64,000 nucleotides of DNA, taken from JAJFJD01 sp965228975. GTDB lineage: Bacteria > Pseudomonadota > Alphaproteobacteria > UBA8366. The notes under the pieces are model-generated. The model did not search any database. It was not told where the DNA came from and saw nothing but the letters and a program-made list of their open reading frames with translations. How positions within the stretch are numbered: position 1 is the stretch's first letter; each line of letters starts with the position of its first letter. Shown piece after piece: positions 42,605 through 51,507 of the stretch. The stretch covers positions 5,456,001-5,520,000 of the forward strand of contig OZ245851.1 of NCBI GenBank assembly GCA_965228975.1, in the 5' to 3' direction. The position numbers were made by a program, and so were the translations under genes.

Positions 42605-43042
42605 TCAATCGGGCGGCGTGATGCCCAATTCTTTCATCAATTCGGCTTCGGTTATCCGTGGCCGGTTATCCTTGAAGTCATAGCGGTCGGGTTTCGCGTC
42701 GATGAAGACATGCCGGTCGAGCCTCAGGCCGGCCGGGTCGTCCAGCGCTTCCAGCGAAACTTCCCAACTTGCGTAAGATGGATCAGTACAGTGATAAAAG
42801 AGATTGGTGCCGCACCGTTTGCAAAATCCGCGTTCCGCCCAATCGGAGCTTTTGTACCATCCCATTTCCTTGTCTTCGCTGAAGGTCGCGGCGCTCTCGC
42901 AGTGCACGCCCATAAAGGGGCCGCTGCACCATTTCCGGCACATGCCGCAATGGCAAATGTTGAAGGTCGTTCCCGGAATGGTCACTTCGAACCTCACGGC
43001 GCCGCAGAGGCAGCTTCCCTTGCGTGTCGAATTCGATGGCAT
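42605..43042 (-). CDS. CENP-V/GFA-domain protein, paralogue 2
   Basis: A 145-residue paralogue of the protein encoded at 42068. All seven cysteines are conserved at the same positions, and long identical blocks remain (SSDWAERGFC, CGTNLF, RHxxIDxKPDRYxFKD). It has additional cysteines (C39, C48, C85) that could alter metal binding. The 99-nt gap between the two, each with an SD (AGGAGCGA) copy upstream of its start, points to duplication that included the ribosome site. Confidence 0.87.
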   Translation of the reverse strand: MPSNSTRKGSCLCGAVRFEVTIPGTTFNICHCGMCRKWCSGPFMGVHCESAATFSEDKEMGWYKSSDWAERGFCKRCGTNLFYHCTDPSYASWEVSLEALDDPAGLRLDRHVFIDAKPDRYDFKDNRPRITEAELMKELGITPPD

Positions 43043-43173
43043 ACGTCGCTCCTTTCGGCAGGGTCCGGTTTGGCGAAATAGCGGGTGGAGCGTAGCATGG
43101 AGGGACCGAGGTCGGATCGGGATTTCGGGGCGGATCGCGCGCCTGCGCGATTATGACGCGGAGGAGGATTGAG

Positions 43174-44001
43174 ATGCGGACGACGGTATTGCGGTCGGAT
43201 TTTGCGGTGCGGATCGACGGGGTCGATCTTTCGAAGCCGTTGAGCGATGACGCCTTCGCGGCGTTGCGCGATATGTGGATGAAATACAAGGTGGCGGTGT
43301 TCCCCGGCCAGGATCTGGACGACGATGCGCTGCTCGCTTTCACGCGCCGGTTCGGGCCGCTCTTCGTGCATGTGCAGTCGCAACTCGTCTCGCCCGACCA
43401 TCCCGAAGTGATGTATGCGATGAACCGCGAGACCAAGGCGCCGGTGAAGGGCGTGCTCGAATGGCATTCGGACCAAAGCTACACGCCGAAGCCGGTCTTC
43501 GGCACGATCCTGTACGGCGTTACCATTCCGGCAAATGGCGGCGAGACCTGTTTCGCGGATCTCGTCGCTGCGTATGACAGCTTGCCCGACGATCTGCGGG
43601 CGCGGGTGGAGCAGCAGACGGCGGTCTATTCGCCGGTGAAAAAGGGGCATATCCGGCGGCACAGCCTGTCGGCGGCGCAACTCGAGGAAATTCCCGACGT
43701 TTCCCATCCGATGGTGCGGACGCATCCGTATCTCGACCGCAAGGCGCTGTATCTCAGCCCGAACCACATGGTCGCGATCGGCGATCTGCCGAAATCCGAA
43801 TCCGATGCGTTGCTGGCCGAACTGACCGCCCACGCCACGCGGGAAGAGAATGTCTATTGTCACAGTTGGTCGCCGGGCGACCTGCTGATGTGGGACAACA
43901 CGTCGGTCATGCACCGGCGCAACGATTTCGATCATGCGGAACCGCGGTTCCACAAACGCACCGGATTCCACCTGCCGGACGACCTGGCCGTCCCGGCCTA
44001 G
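43174..44001 (+). CDS. TauD/TfdA-family dioxygenase, third copy
   Basis: A 275-residue 2-oxoglutarate oxygenase with H98 and D100 (LEWHSDQSY) and H247 (SVMHRRNDF) as iron ligands and an arginine in HKRTGFH for 2-oxoglutarate. It is nearer in layout to TauD itself (FGTILYGVTIPANGGETCFADLVAAY). GGAGGAGG 7 nt before the ATG fixes the start at 43174. It is divergent from the GFA pair. Confidence 0.9.
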   Translation: MRTTVLRSDFAVRIDGVDLSKPLSDDAFAALRDMWMKYKVAVFPGQDLDDDALLAFTRRFGPLFVHVQSQLVSPDHPEVMYAMNRETKAPVKGVLEWHSDQSYTPKPVFGTILYGVTIPANGGETCFADLVAAYDSLPDDLRARVEQQTAVYSPVKKGHIRRHSLSAAQLEEIPDVSHPMVRTHPYLDRKALYLSPNHMVAIGDLPKSESDALLAELTAHATREENVYCHSWSPGDLLMWDNTSVMHRRNDFDHAEPRFHKRTGFHLPDDLAVPA

Positions 44002-44142
44002 CGCGCCCGCGGCCATCGTTTCGCCTCAATGCGGAAACAATAGAAACAATTCTTCCGCCGCCGCGAGGCCGGCCGGAAACACTCGGCGCGTAGAACCCAT
44101 GCCGCAGGCTGACGGGCCTGCGTCACCGATGGGTTTCGAAGA

Positions 44143-44754
44143 ATGGGATTCTACAGTCGTTTCGTGTTGCCGCGGTTCATCGATGCCGTTTGCGGTATCG
44201 CCGATACGGAGAAGCAGCGGCGCAAGATCGTTCCGGCCGCCGAAGGCGTGGTGGTGGAGGTTGGGATCGGGTCCGGACTGAACCTGCCGATCTACAGCCC
44301 TGCGCGTGTGACCAAGGTCATCGGCGTCGATCCGGACGGCCATATCTGGAAACGTGCGACCGAGCGCCGCGCGGCGGTGCCGTTCCGCGTCGACCGCATC
44401 GGTGTGTCCGGCGAGGAGATACCGCTCGACGGCAAGACGGCGGATACCGTGGTGGTCACATATTCGCTGTGCACGATCCCGGATCCGGTCAAGGCGCTGA
44501 CCGAGATGCGGCGCATCCTCAAGCCCGGCGGGCGGTTGCTGTTCGCGGAGCATGGCGAATCGCCCGACGCCAACGTGCGCAAATGGCAACATCGCATCGA
44601 CCCCCTGTGGCAGCGGATCTCGGGCGGATGCCACGCGGGCCGGCCGATCCTGGACTATTTCGACCGGGCCGGCTGGACTCTGGATCGCATGGACCAAGGC
44701 TATATCCCCGGCCCCAAGACCTTGTCCTACGAGTATTGGGGCTCGGCCCGGTAG
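44143..44754 (+). CDS. Class I SAM-dependent methyltransferase (METTL7-like)
   Basis: A 203-residue methyltransferase. The SAM motif I is VVVEVGIGSGLNLPIY, the acidic motif II IGVDPDGH, and motif IV the TVVVTYSLCTIPD segment; LKPGGRLLFAEHG marks motif VI. The GCHAGRPILDYFDRAG...GYIPGPKTLSYEYWG ending is typical of the methyltransferase_11 proteins related to thiol/phospholipid methyltransferases. A hairpin spans its stop codon (44744-44771). Substrate unknown. Confidence 0.87.
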   Translation: MGFYSRFVLPRFIDAVCGIADTEKQRRKIVPAAEGVVVEVGIGSGLNLPIYSPARVTKVIGVDPDGHIWKRATERRAAVPFRVDRIGVSGEEIPLDGKTADTVVVTYSLCTIPDPVKALTEMRRILKPGGRLLFAEHGESPDANVRKWQHRIDPLWQRISGGCHAGRPILDYFDRAGWTLDRMDQGYIPGPKTLSYEYWGSAR

Positions 44755-44771
44755 CCCTCGCTACCCGGCCG
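44744..44771. terminator. Hairpin spanning the methyltransferase stop codon
   Basis: CGGCCCGGTAG and CTACCCGGCCG (one mismatch) pair around a 6-nt loop. The hairpin contains the TAG stop and lies between the convergent methyltransferase and sulfatase genes, so it may end both transcripts. Confidence 0.5.
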
Positions 44772-44793
44772 TGAAAGCCTAGCGCGTGAAGAC

Positions 44794-46248
44794 TTACCGC
44801 GTGAAGACGGGCGGCTCGCCGGGCGCGGGCGTGCCCTCGTATTTGCCGCGCGCGATCAGCGCCTCGCGGCCGCCGTTCGCCTCGACCAAGGCGGTCTGCG
44901 CCGCATAGGCCGCTTCGTCCGCCGCGTCGGGATCGACGATGCCGCACAGGATCGCGTGAAAGTCGACGACGACGGCCTTGTAGGACGGGTCGGCGGCGAG
45001 ACTGTTCAGTTCTTCCGGGTCGGCCTCCAGGTCGAACAGCTCCGGCTCGTAGCCGACATAATGGATGTACTTGTACTTGCCCTTGCGGATCATGAAGGCG
45101 GCGCGGTCGGCGGCGGCGGCGTAGTATTCGCAGAACGCCACCCGGTCCGGGTCGCTGTCCGTCCGCGCGACTTCGATCATCGAGCGGCCCGGCAGGTCGC
45201 GCGCCTCCGGCAGGTCCGACAGGCCCGCCGCATCCAGGATCGTCGGCGCCACGTCGAGCAGCGTGACCGGCGTGGTCGAGACCTTGCCTTCCGGGATGCC
45301 GGGGCCGGCGACGATCATCGGGATGAAGGACGCTTCCTCATACATGTTCGATTTGCCGAACAGCCGGCGCGCGCCGAGGTTGTCGCCGTGGTCCGAGGTG
45401 TAGACCACCAGCGTGTCGTCGCGCAGGCCGCAGTCGTCCAGGCAATCGAGCACGCGGCCGATATTGTGGTCCAGGTAGCTGACGCAGCCGTAATAGCTCG
45501 ACAGCAGCACGCGCCGGGACTCCTCGGTGAGGAAATCGTTGTAGTTGCGGTTGCGCTCCATCTTCTGGATCCAAGGATGGGTCACCGCGTCCGGGTCGGA
45601 CAGCTTCGGCGTCGGGATCTTGTCGTTGGGGTAGAGGTCGTAGAAGTCCGGCGGTGCGATATAGGGCGGATGCGGGCAGACGAAGGACGTGAACAGGAAG
45701 AATGGCTCGTCACTCGCGTCCCCGGCCTTGGCGCGCAGCCAGTCGCAGGCGCGGTCGGCGATGTCGTGGTCGTATTTCGTATACGGGCTCTCGCCAGGAC
45801 CGATATTGGTCATCGACACGCTGCTTTTCATCGGGGGCGACATCGGCCGCTTGATGCAGCTGCGCAGGTCGCCCTTGCCCTCGACCACATGCATCGGGAT
45901 GACCTGCTCGGCGAAGCCGGTCGGGTCGGTCTCGTTGCGGAAATGCAGCTTGCCGATCGAGGTCGCGGACGATCCGTTCTCCGCCAGCAGGTGGTGCCAG
46001 CTCTTGATCCGGCCGTCATAGGGATGGGCGTTGCACCAGTATTCGGATTCGAAGATATGCCGCCCGGTCGCGATCACCGCCCGCGCCGGCACGCAGATCG
46101 CCGAGTTGGTATAGGCCGTCGTGAAACGCGTGCCACGCGCCGCCAGCCGGTCGATATTCGGCGTCACCGCGAAGTCATGCCCGTAACAGCCCGACGCCTT
46201 GCCCTGATGCTGGTCGGACATGATGAAAAGAACATTCTTGGGTCTCAT
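44794..46248 (-). CDS. Sulfatase (Cys-type, formylglycine-dependent)
   Basis: A 484-residue type I sulfatase. D12 (MSDQHQ) is the first metal ligand and C52 in the C-V-P-A-R motif is the residue converted to formylglycine. TSDHGDNLG supplies later metal ligands. It resembles the choline-sulfatase and arylsulfatase groups in layout. No signal peptide is present, suggesting a cytoplasmic enzyme. The maturase (FGE) is not in the window. The start at 46248 (MRPKNVLFIMSDQ) is the family start. The stop is followed by a tandem copy of the last codons (see findings). Confidence 0.9.
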   Translation of the reverse strand: MRPKNVLFIMSDQHQGKASGCYGHDFAVTPNIDRLAARGTRFTTAYTNSAICVPARAVIATGRHIFESEYWCNAHPYDGRIKSWHHLLAENGSSATSIGKLHFRNETDPTGFAEQVIPMHVVEGKGDLRSCIKRPMSPPMKSSVSMTNIGPGESPYTKYDHDIADRACDWLRAKAGDASDEPFFLFTSFVCPHPPYIAPPDFYDLYPNDKIPTPKLSDPDAVTHPWIQKMERNRNYNDFLTEESRRVLLSSYYGCVSYLDHNIGRVLDCLDDCGLRDDTLVVYTSDHGDNLGARRLFGKSNMYEEASFIPMIVAGPGIPEGKVSTTPVTLLDVAPTILDAAGLSDLPEARDLPGRSMIEVARTDSDPDRVAFCEYYAAAADRAAFMIRKGKYKYIHYVGYEPELFDLEADPEELNSLAADPSYKAVVVDFHAILCGIVDPDAADEAAYAAQTALVEANGGREALIARGKYEGTPAPGEPPVFTR

Positions 46249-46387
46249 GGGGCGATGCCTCCGCGCCGGATACCGGGTCGATGTGAACGGGCATTGTAAC
46301 GTTCGTGCGGGACCGGCGGAAATCGCGGCTCCGTGCAACCATCGCGCTTGAACTCGGCCAGGTGAATTCGTAGGGTCGGCACAGCGG

Positions 46388-46461
46388 GCGGGCGTAGCTC
46401 AATGGTAGAGCAGAAGCTTCCCAAGCTTACGACGAGGGTTCGATTCCCTTCGCCCGCTCCA
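46388..46461 (+). tRNA. tRNA-Gly (anticodon CCC)
   Basis: Cloverleaf: acceptor GCGGGCG/CGCCCGC, D-arm with GCTCAATGGTAGAGC, anticodon stem with loop TTCCCAA (anticodon CCC), T-loop GGTTCGATTCC, and an encoded CCA tail. It decodes GGG. It lies between the divergent sulfatase and CoA transferase genes. Confidence 0.95.
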
Positions 46462-46582
46462 TTCTGATTAAATAAGACAACTTGGCCTCTCGCCCAGTTC
46501 GGCGGCGAGCGGGGTCGGTGCGGTTTTCCGGAACCCCTGGCCACGCGAATAAATGTTAAATCGAGAGAATGGGAGGATACCC

Positions 46583-47797
46583 ATGGCAAACCCCTTGGAA
46601 GCAGCGGCGGCGGGAAACGATCTGCCGATGTCGGACCTCGTGGTCCTGGACCTGACGCGCGCCCGCGCGGGGCCGACCTGCGTGCGCATGCTGGCGGACT
46701 GGGGCGCGCATGTCATCAAGGTCGAAGCCACCTCCAAGGCCGACCCGCGCATCAAGGGGCAGAACTATCAACGGCTGCAGCCGGATTTCTTCAATCTTCA
46801 CCGCAACAAGCGCAGCGTGACCCTGAACCTCAAGAAAGAGGAAGGCCACGCGATCTTCATGAAGATGGTGGCGAAGGCGGACATCATCGTGGAGAACTTC
46901 CGCGCCGACGTGAAGAACCGCCTCGGCATCAATTACGAAGACTGCAGCAAGGTGAATCCCCGGATCATCTACGGCAGCATCTCCGGCTTTGGCCAAACCG
47001 GCCCCTATGCGCCACGGCCTGGCGTCGACCAGATCGCCCAGGGGATGGGCGGCTTGATGTCGATCACCGGCGAGCCGGGGCGGGGGCCGCTGCGGGTCGG
47101 CATCCCGATCTGCGATCTGACGGCGGGCATGTATCTCGCCATTGGGGTGCTGAGCGCGCTGCATGAACGCCACCGCACCGGCAAGGGCCGCTGGGTCCAC
47201 ACGTCGTTGCTGGAAGCGATGATCGGCATGCTCGACTATCAAGTGGCGCGCTGGACCATGGAGGAAGATCTGCCGGGGCCGGTCGGCAACGACCATCCGA
47301 TCAACGTGCCCACCAGCCTGTTCCCGACCAAGGACGGCCACGTCAATCTGGCGGCCGGGGGCGATCATACGTTTGCGCGTTTCTGCAAAGCGCTCGACTG
47401 CGAGGAACTGTTGAAGGTGCCCGAGTTCGCCGACAACAATCTCCGCTTTGCAAACCGCGACAAGGTAAACGAATCCGTCTCCGAGGTGACGCGGCGCTTT
47501 ACGACCGCCGAGCTGGTCGAAAAACTGAACGAGATCGGCGTGCCCTGCGGACCGCAGTATTCCATCGACAAGATGCTCGAGGACGAACAGGTCAAACATC
47601 TCGGCGTCACCTGGACGACCCAACATCCCGAAAAGGGCGAGGTCCAGATCAACGGGAACGCGATCAATATCCAGGGCCACGAAAAAGGCGCCCGGATGCC
47701 GTCGCCCGACTACGGCGAATACAACGAAGAGGTCCTGAAATCGCTCGGCTACGACGACGCCGGAATCGCGGCCTTGCGCAAGGCCGAGGTGATCTGA
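46583..47797 (+). CDS. CaiB/BaiF family III CoA transferase
   Basis: A 404-residue family III CoA transferase. Typical features are VVLDLTRARAGPTCVRMLADWGAHVIKVE near the N-terminus, the RNKRSVTLNLKKEEG block, IIVENFRADV, the SGFGQTGPYAPRPGVDQ segment whose Asp is the candidate catalytic residue, and IDKMLEDEQVKHLG near the C-terminus. It moves CoA between a carboxylic acid and an acyl-CoA. GGGAGGATACCC precedes the ATG at 46583. It is a single-gene unit behind the tRNA. Confidence 0.93.
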   Translation: MANPLEAAAAGNDLPMSDLVVLDLTRARAGPTCVRMLADWGAHVIKVEATSKADPRIKGQNYQRLQPDFFNLHRNKRSVTLNLKKEEGHAIFMKMVAKADIIVENFRADVKNRLGINYEDCSKVNPRIIYGSISGFGQTGPYAPRPGVDQIAQGMGGLMSITGEPGRGPLRVGIPICDLTAGMYLAIGVLSALHERHRTGKGRWVHTSLLEAMIGMLDYQVARWTMEEDLPGPVGNDHPINVPTSLFPTKDGHVNLAAGGDHTFARFCKALDCEELLKVPEFADNNLRFANRDKVNESVSEVTRRFTTAELVEKLNEIGVPCGPQYSIDKMLEDEQVKHLGVTWTTQHPEKGEVQINGNAINIQGHEKGARMPSPDYGEYNEEVLKSLGYDDAGIAALRKAEVI

Positions 47798-47822
47798 CAA
47801 CTAAGCCGACTTGAGACGCCGA

Positions 47823-49586
47823 TCAGCCGCCCAGCGCTATCCCCTCGCGGCGTGGGTCGGCGCCGCCGACGAGGGTGCCGTCGGGCAGGATCTCGATGCC
47901 GTGCAACCCGCTGGTCAGGTGGCGGACCTTCACCGAATGGTCTTTGTCCTCCAGGGCTTCCAGGAAGCGGGTCGCCAGCGTGTCCTTCTCCAACTCGGCG
48001 CGGCGGATGCGGGCGGCGAAATGCGGCAGCGATATCGCCGACTGGATGTCCATCTGCCAGTCGAGCACGGCGACGATCGTTTTCGTCACGTAACCGATGA
48101 TGCGCGTGCCGCCGGGGGAACCGACGATAAGCCGCATCTGGCCATCCGGCCGGAAGATGATGGTCGGCGACATCGAGGAGCGCGGCCGCTTGCCGCCCGC
48201 CGGCGCATTGACGACCGGATCGCCGCCCTTGGTCGGCCGGAATGAAAAGGCCAGCAACAGATCGTTCAGCAGGAAGCCGCGCGTCATGATGCCCGCGCCG
48301 AACCCGCGCCCGATGGTGGTGGTGAGGGATACCGCGTTGCCGTCCTTGTCGATCGCGGTGAGATGCGTGGTCGACGGGGATTCCGGCGTGTCGTCGGCGC
48401 GGTGGTTCCACGCCTTCCGCATCGGCGGCAGCCCCGGTTGCGGCCGGCCCATCGACTCCGCCGGGTCGATCTTCTGCGCGCGCTCGGCCAGATAGGCGTG
48501 GTCGAGCAGACCGGCGGTCGGCACGGGGACGAAATCCGGGTCGCCGATATACTGCGACCGGTCCGCATAGGCGAGTTTGGACGCTTCCAGGAAGAGATGG
48601 ATCGCTTCCGGCGAGTTCGGGCCCAGCCTGGCCAGGTCGAACGGCTCCAGCAGACGCAGCGTCATCGCCACGGTCAGGCCGCCGGTGGTCGACGGGCCGA
48701 CCCCGCAGACGCGGTGCCGGCGATAGGTGGTACAGACCGGGGCGTGCGGTTTGATCCGGTAGGCCGTGATTTCCGCGGCGGTCAACGGGAAAGGATATTC
48801 GCTGGCGTTGGTGACCGCGTTGGCGATGTCATGCGCGATTGGACCGGTATAGAAGGCGTCGACGCCGCGGTCGGCAACCTGGCGCAGCGTGTCGGCCAGC
48901 GGCTTGTTGACCAGGATGTGGCCGACGGGCCAGGCCTCGCCGTCCGCATCCAGGAAGTAGGATGTCGCGGTCGGATCGGTGAACTTCTTGCGCTTGCCGT
49001 GTGTCTGCTTGTGCAGCCGGGGCGAGACCGCGAAGCCTTTCTCGGCCAGATCGATGGTCGGCTGAAACAGCTCCCTCCACGGCAGCTTGCCGTGTTTCGC
49101 GTGAATCTCGGCGAACAGCCGGAGTTGGCCCGGCACCCCGACCGTGCGGCCGCCGAAGCCGGCCTTGCTGCGTTTCACCGGATCGCCGTCGCTGTCCAGG
49201 AAGTGGTCGGGCTTCACCGCTTTCGGGGCGACCACGGCCGCGTCATAGGACTCGAGCGTTTTCTTCGCCTGCGACCAGTACAGCATGTAGCCGCCGCCGC
49301 CGATACCCGATGCTTGCGGCTCGACCAGGGTCAACATCAAGGCCGCCGCGATCGCCGCATCCGCCGCGGACCCGCCGCGCTCTAGGATCGCATAGCCGGC
49401 GCGGCTGGCATGCGGGTTTGCCGCGGAGATCATGAAGGACTTGGCGCGGACCGCTTCCTTCTTCTGGAAGCCCGTGTGGATTTCCGGTTGCGCCTGCGCC
49501 TGCGCCAGGGACGGCGCGGCCACAATGGCCGCTACGGCAATTGCCCGGAAAAGGCGTAAGAAATTGAGGTATTTCAACTGTATCAC
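47823..49586 (-). CDS. ggt: Gamma-glutamyltransferase (periplasmic)
   Basis: A 587-residue Ntn-hydrolase precursor. The signal peptide is residues 1-31 (LFRAIAVAAIVAAPSLAQAQA). The autocleavage/nucleophile threonine lies in the ESPSTTHLTAIDKDGNAVSLTTTIG segment, and the large subunit carries SGIGGGGYMLYW and AGFGGRTVGVPG. The small subunit ends GGSPG-like with MSPTIIF and VGSPGGTRIIGYV. It cleaves gamma-glutamyl bonds, such as in glutathione, in the periplasm. The start is a GTG with AGGAAA upstream. Divergent from the enolase-superfamily gene. Confidence 0.93.
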   Translation of the reverse strand: MIQLKYLNFLRLFRAIAVAAIVAAPSLAQAQAQPEIHTGFQKKEAVRAKSFMISAANPHASRAGYAILERGGSAADAAIAAALMLTLVEPQASGIGGGGYMLYWSQAKKTLESYDAAVVAPKAVKPDHFLDSDGDPVKRSKAGFGGRTVGVPGQLRLFAEIHAKHGKLPWRELFQPTIDLAEKGFAVSPRLHKQTHGKRKKFTDPTATSYFLDADGEAWPVGHILVNKPLADTLRQVADRGVDAFYTGPIAHDIANAVTNASEYPFPLTAAEITAYRIKPHAPVCTTYRRHRVCGVGPSTTGGLTVAMTLRLLEPFDLARLGPNSPEAIHLFLEASKLAYADRSQYIGDPDFVPVPTAGLLDHAYLAERAQKIDPAESMGRPQPGLPPMRKAWNHRADDTPESPSTTHLTAIDKDGNAVSLTTTIGRGFGAGIMTRGFLLNDLLLAFSFRPTKGGDPVVNAPAGGKRPRSSMSPTIIFRPDGQMRLIVGSPGGTRIIGYVTKTIVAVLDWQMDIQSAISLPHFAARIRRAELEKDTLATRFLEALEDKDHSVKVRHLTSGLHGIEILPDGTLVGGADPRREGIALGG

Positions 49587-49618
49587 CGCGGCGTTTCCTG
49601 TTGGATACCCAACTTGCG

Positions 49619-49624
49619 TATAAT
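49619..49624 (+). promoter_or_regulatory. TATAAT -10 element upstream of the enolase-superfamily gene
   Basis: A perfect TATAAT lies 66 bp upstream of the ATG in the gap between ggt and the enolase-superfamily gene. No good -35 box is found at 17 bp, so activator dependence or a fortuitous match are both possible. Confidence 0.35.
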
Positions 49625-49689
49625 TTCCGGATTAAGGAACCGTAAAAAACCACCGACGCCGTGAGGCGGATGCGTTGCGGAGGGGCATC

Positions 49690-50799
49690 ATGCGCATCGA
49701 GAAGATCGAGACCATCCCGGTTCGAATCCCGCTGAAACGGGTCTTCGGCGGCAGCAAGTATTCGGTCCCGTCGCGCTGCACGGTGATCACCAAGCTGTAC
49801 ACCGACGATGGCGTCGTCAGCGAGGTCTACAACGGCGACAACCGCAACGACGGCCCGGAGATTTGCAAGATCGTCCAAGACGAGTTGGCGCCGCTGGTGC
49901 TGGGCGAGGATGCCCGGGCCATCGAACGGCTCTGGGCCAAGATGTTTCCCATCGCGCATACCGTCCGCGACCGCAAGGTGGCAATGGAGGCGATCGCCTG
50001 TGTCGATACCGCGCTGTGGGATATCGCCGGCAAGGCGCAAGGGGCCAGCGTGTCGACGCTGTTCGGCGGCTGCCGCGACCGGATGCCGATCATCTCCATC
50101 GGCGGGTATTACGAGGACGATGTCACGCTGGACGATTACCGCCGCGAGATGGAGATGCTCAAGGAACGCGGCATGGCCGGCTGCAAGTTCAAGGTCGGCG
50201 GCCTGACGCCCGAGAAGGATTTCCAGCGCGTCGCGGCGGCCCGTGACGGGGCCGGGCCGGATTTCCTGCTCGCCGTCGACGCCAACCGGGGCTGGGATAT
50301 CGACGACGCGGTGCGCTTTGCCCGGATGATCGAACCGCTCGACATAATGTGGTTCGAGGAACCGGTCCACTGGTATGATGACGTGGCGGGGAACGCCGCC
50401 GTGCGGCGCGCGGCATCGATCCCGGTGACGGCGGGGCAGAGTGAGATCACCGGCCATGGCGTCCGCCGGATGATCGAGGCGGAGGCCATTGATTTCTGCA
50501 ATCTCGATGCCTCGGAATCGGGCGGGCCGACCGAATGGCGGCGGGTCGCCGGGTTGTGCGCGGTCCATTCCGTCAAGATGGCGCATCACGAGGAAGGCCA
50601 AATTGCGCTGCACATGCTGTCGGGCGTGCCGCACGGCACCTATGTGGAATGTTTCGCCGACCCGGACCGCGACCCGATTTGGGACGGTATGTTCGCCAAC
50701 CGCCCGTCGGTCCAGAACGGCGAGATCGCGGTGCCGACCGGCCCCGGTTTCGACATCCAGCTCGACTGGGGCATGGTGGAGAAGTACCGGATCGATTGA
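49690..50799 (+). CDS. Enolase-superfamily enzyme, mandelate racemase/muconate lactonizing type
   Basis: A 369-residue enolase-superfamily protein. The catalytic residues line up with mandelate racemase: K166-x-K168 (GCKFKVGG), metal ligands D197, E223 and E252, D273 and the His pair H299/H300 (KMAHHEEGQ) for the opposite face. This is the MR rather than the MLE arrangement, so an acid-sugar dehydratase or racemase role is likely. GGAGGGGC before the ATG at 49690 fixes the start. A TATAAT box lies in the divergent gap shared with ggt. Confidence 0.9.
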   Translation: MRIEKIETIPVRIPLKRVFGGSKYSVPSRCTVITKLYTDDGVVSEVYNGDNRNDGPEICKIVQDELAPLVLGEDARAIERLWAKMFPIAHTVRDRKVAMEAIACVDTALWDIAGKAQGASVSTLFGGCRDRMPIISIGGYYEDDVTLDDYRREMEMLKERGMAGCKFKVGGLTPEKDFQRVAAARDGAGPDFLLAVDANRGWDIDDAVRFARMIEPLDIMWFEEPVHWYDDVAGNAAVRRAASIPVTAGQSEITGHGVRRMIEAEAIDFCNLDASESGGPTEWRRVAGLCAVHSVKMAHHEEGQIALHMLSGVPHGTYVECFADPDRDPIWDGMFANRPSVQNGEIAVPTGPGFDIQLDWGMVEKYRID

Positions 50800-50805
50800 G
50801 GCTGG

Positions 50806-51489
50806 TTACCCTGGCAGCAAATCCGCGAAGACGAAGCCGTCGCGTTCGACCACCTCGCCGGGGGTCACGGCGACCGGCGTGTCGAACATCGGGCCTTGAT
50901 AGGCAAAGCTGTGGAACTCGCCGTTCTCGCCGCAAGGATCGGCGCCGTCGGGCAGGTCCGCGATGAAATCCGCGTCGAAGGTACGGCCGGCGAAGGCGCG
51001 GTCGAGTTGGTTCGGGTCGACGCAGGTGACATGCGCGCGCAGCCCGCTTGCCAACATCTCCTGCGCCAGTGCGGCGGTCTCCAGACCCCAGATCGGGAAC
51101 ACCGGATCGATGCCCGTCGGCGCGAGTTTGTCGATGCGGTATTGCCGCACGTCCTCCAGGAACAGATCGCCGAAGGCCATCGCCGTGACGCCGTCGCGCT
51201 TGGCGTGGTCCATTGCGCGGTGCATGGCCTCCTCGTAGGCCTCGTTCGGGCAGGGGTGCGGGATCGGGACCTTGATCAGCGGCAGTCCGGCGGCCTCAGC
51301 TTGATGCTCCAGCAGCGTCTCGCGCACCGCATGCATGGCGACGCGCGACGCGGTCTCGTTGATCGTGGTCAGCAGGCCGGCGACCTCATAGTCGCCCTGC
51401 CGGCGCAGCGCGTGCAGCGCCCAGGCGCTGTCCTTGCCGCTGCTCCAGGACAGCCACAGTTTCGGTTTTTTGATGGGGGAGGCCGGCAT
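50806..51489 (-). CDS. PP-loop ATP pyrophosphatase, diphthine-ammonia-ligase-like (DUF71)
   Basis: A 227-residue N-type ATP pyrophosphatase: the PP-loop motif is SWSSGKDSAWALHAL near the N-terminus, with MAFGDLFLEDVRQYR and the C-terminal PCGENGEFHSFAYQGPMF. Eukaryotic relatives amidate diphthine on EF-2. Bacteria lack diphthamide, so the bacterial substrate is unknown, perhaps a cofactor or tRNA. It is the last gene of the suf transcription unit, 18 nt after sufA, so it may be cotranscribed with iron-sulfur genes. Confidence 0.87.
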   Translation of the reverse strand: MPASPIKKPKLWLSWSSGKDSAWALHALRRQGDYEVAGLLTTINETASRVAMHAVRETLLEHQAEAAGLPLIKVPIPHPCPNEAYEEAMHRAMDHAKRDGVTAMAFGDLFLEDVRQYRIDKLAPTGIDPVFPIWGLETAALAQEMLASGLRAHVTCVDPNQLDRAFAGRTFDADFIADLPDGADPCGENGEFHSFAYQGPMFDTPVAVTPGEVVERDGFVFADLLPG

Positions 51490-51507
51490 AGAGGCGGCCG
51501 ATTTTAG

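Noticed and set aside
46462..46582. CTCGCC/GGCGAG inverted repeat after the tRNA as a terminator or integration site
   Set aside because: The stem is only 6 bp with no T tail, there is no integrase gene and no repeated tRNA 3' end, so neither a terminator nor an att site can be supported.
46556..47800. 414-codon minus-strand frame exactly opposite the CoA transferase gene
   Set aside because: The CoA transferase reading frame has a strong ribosome site and family motifs. The opposite frame has none.
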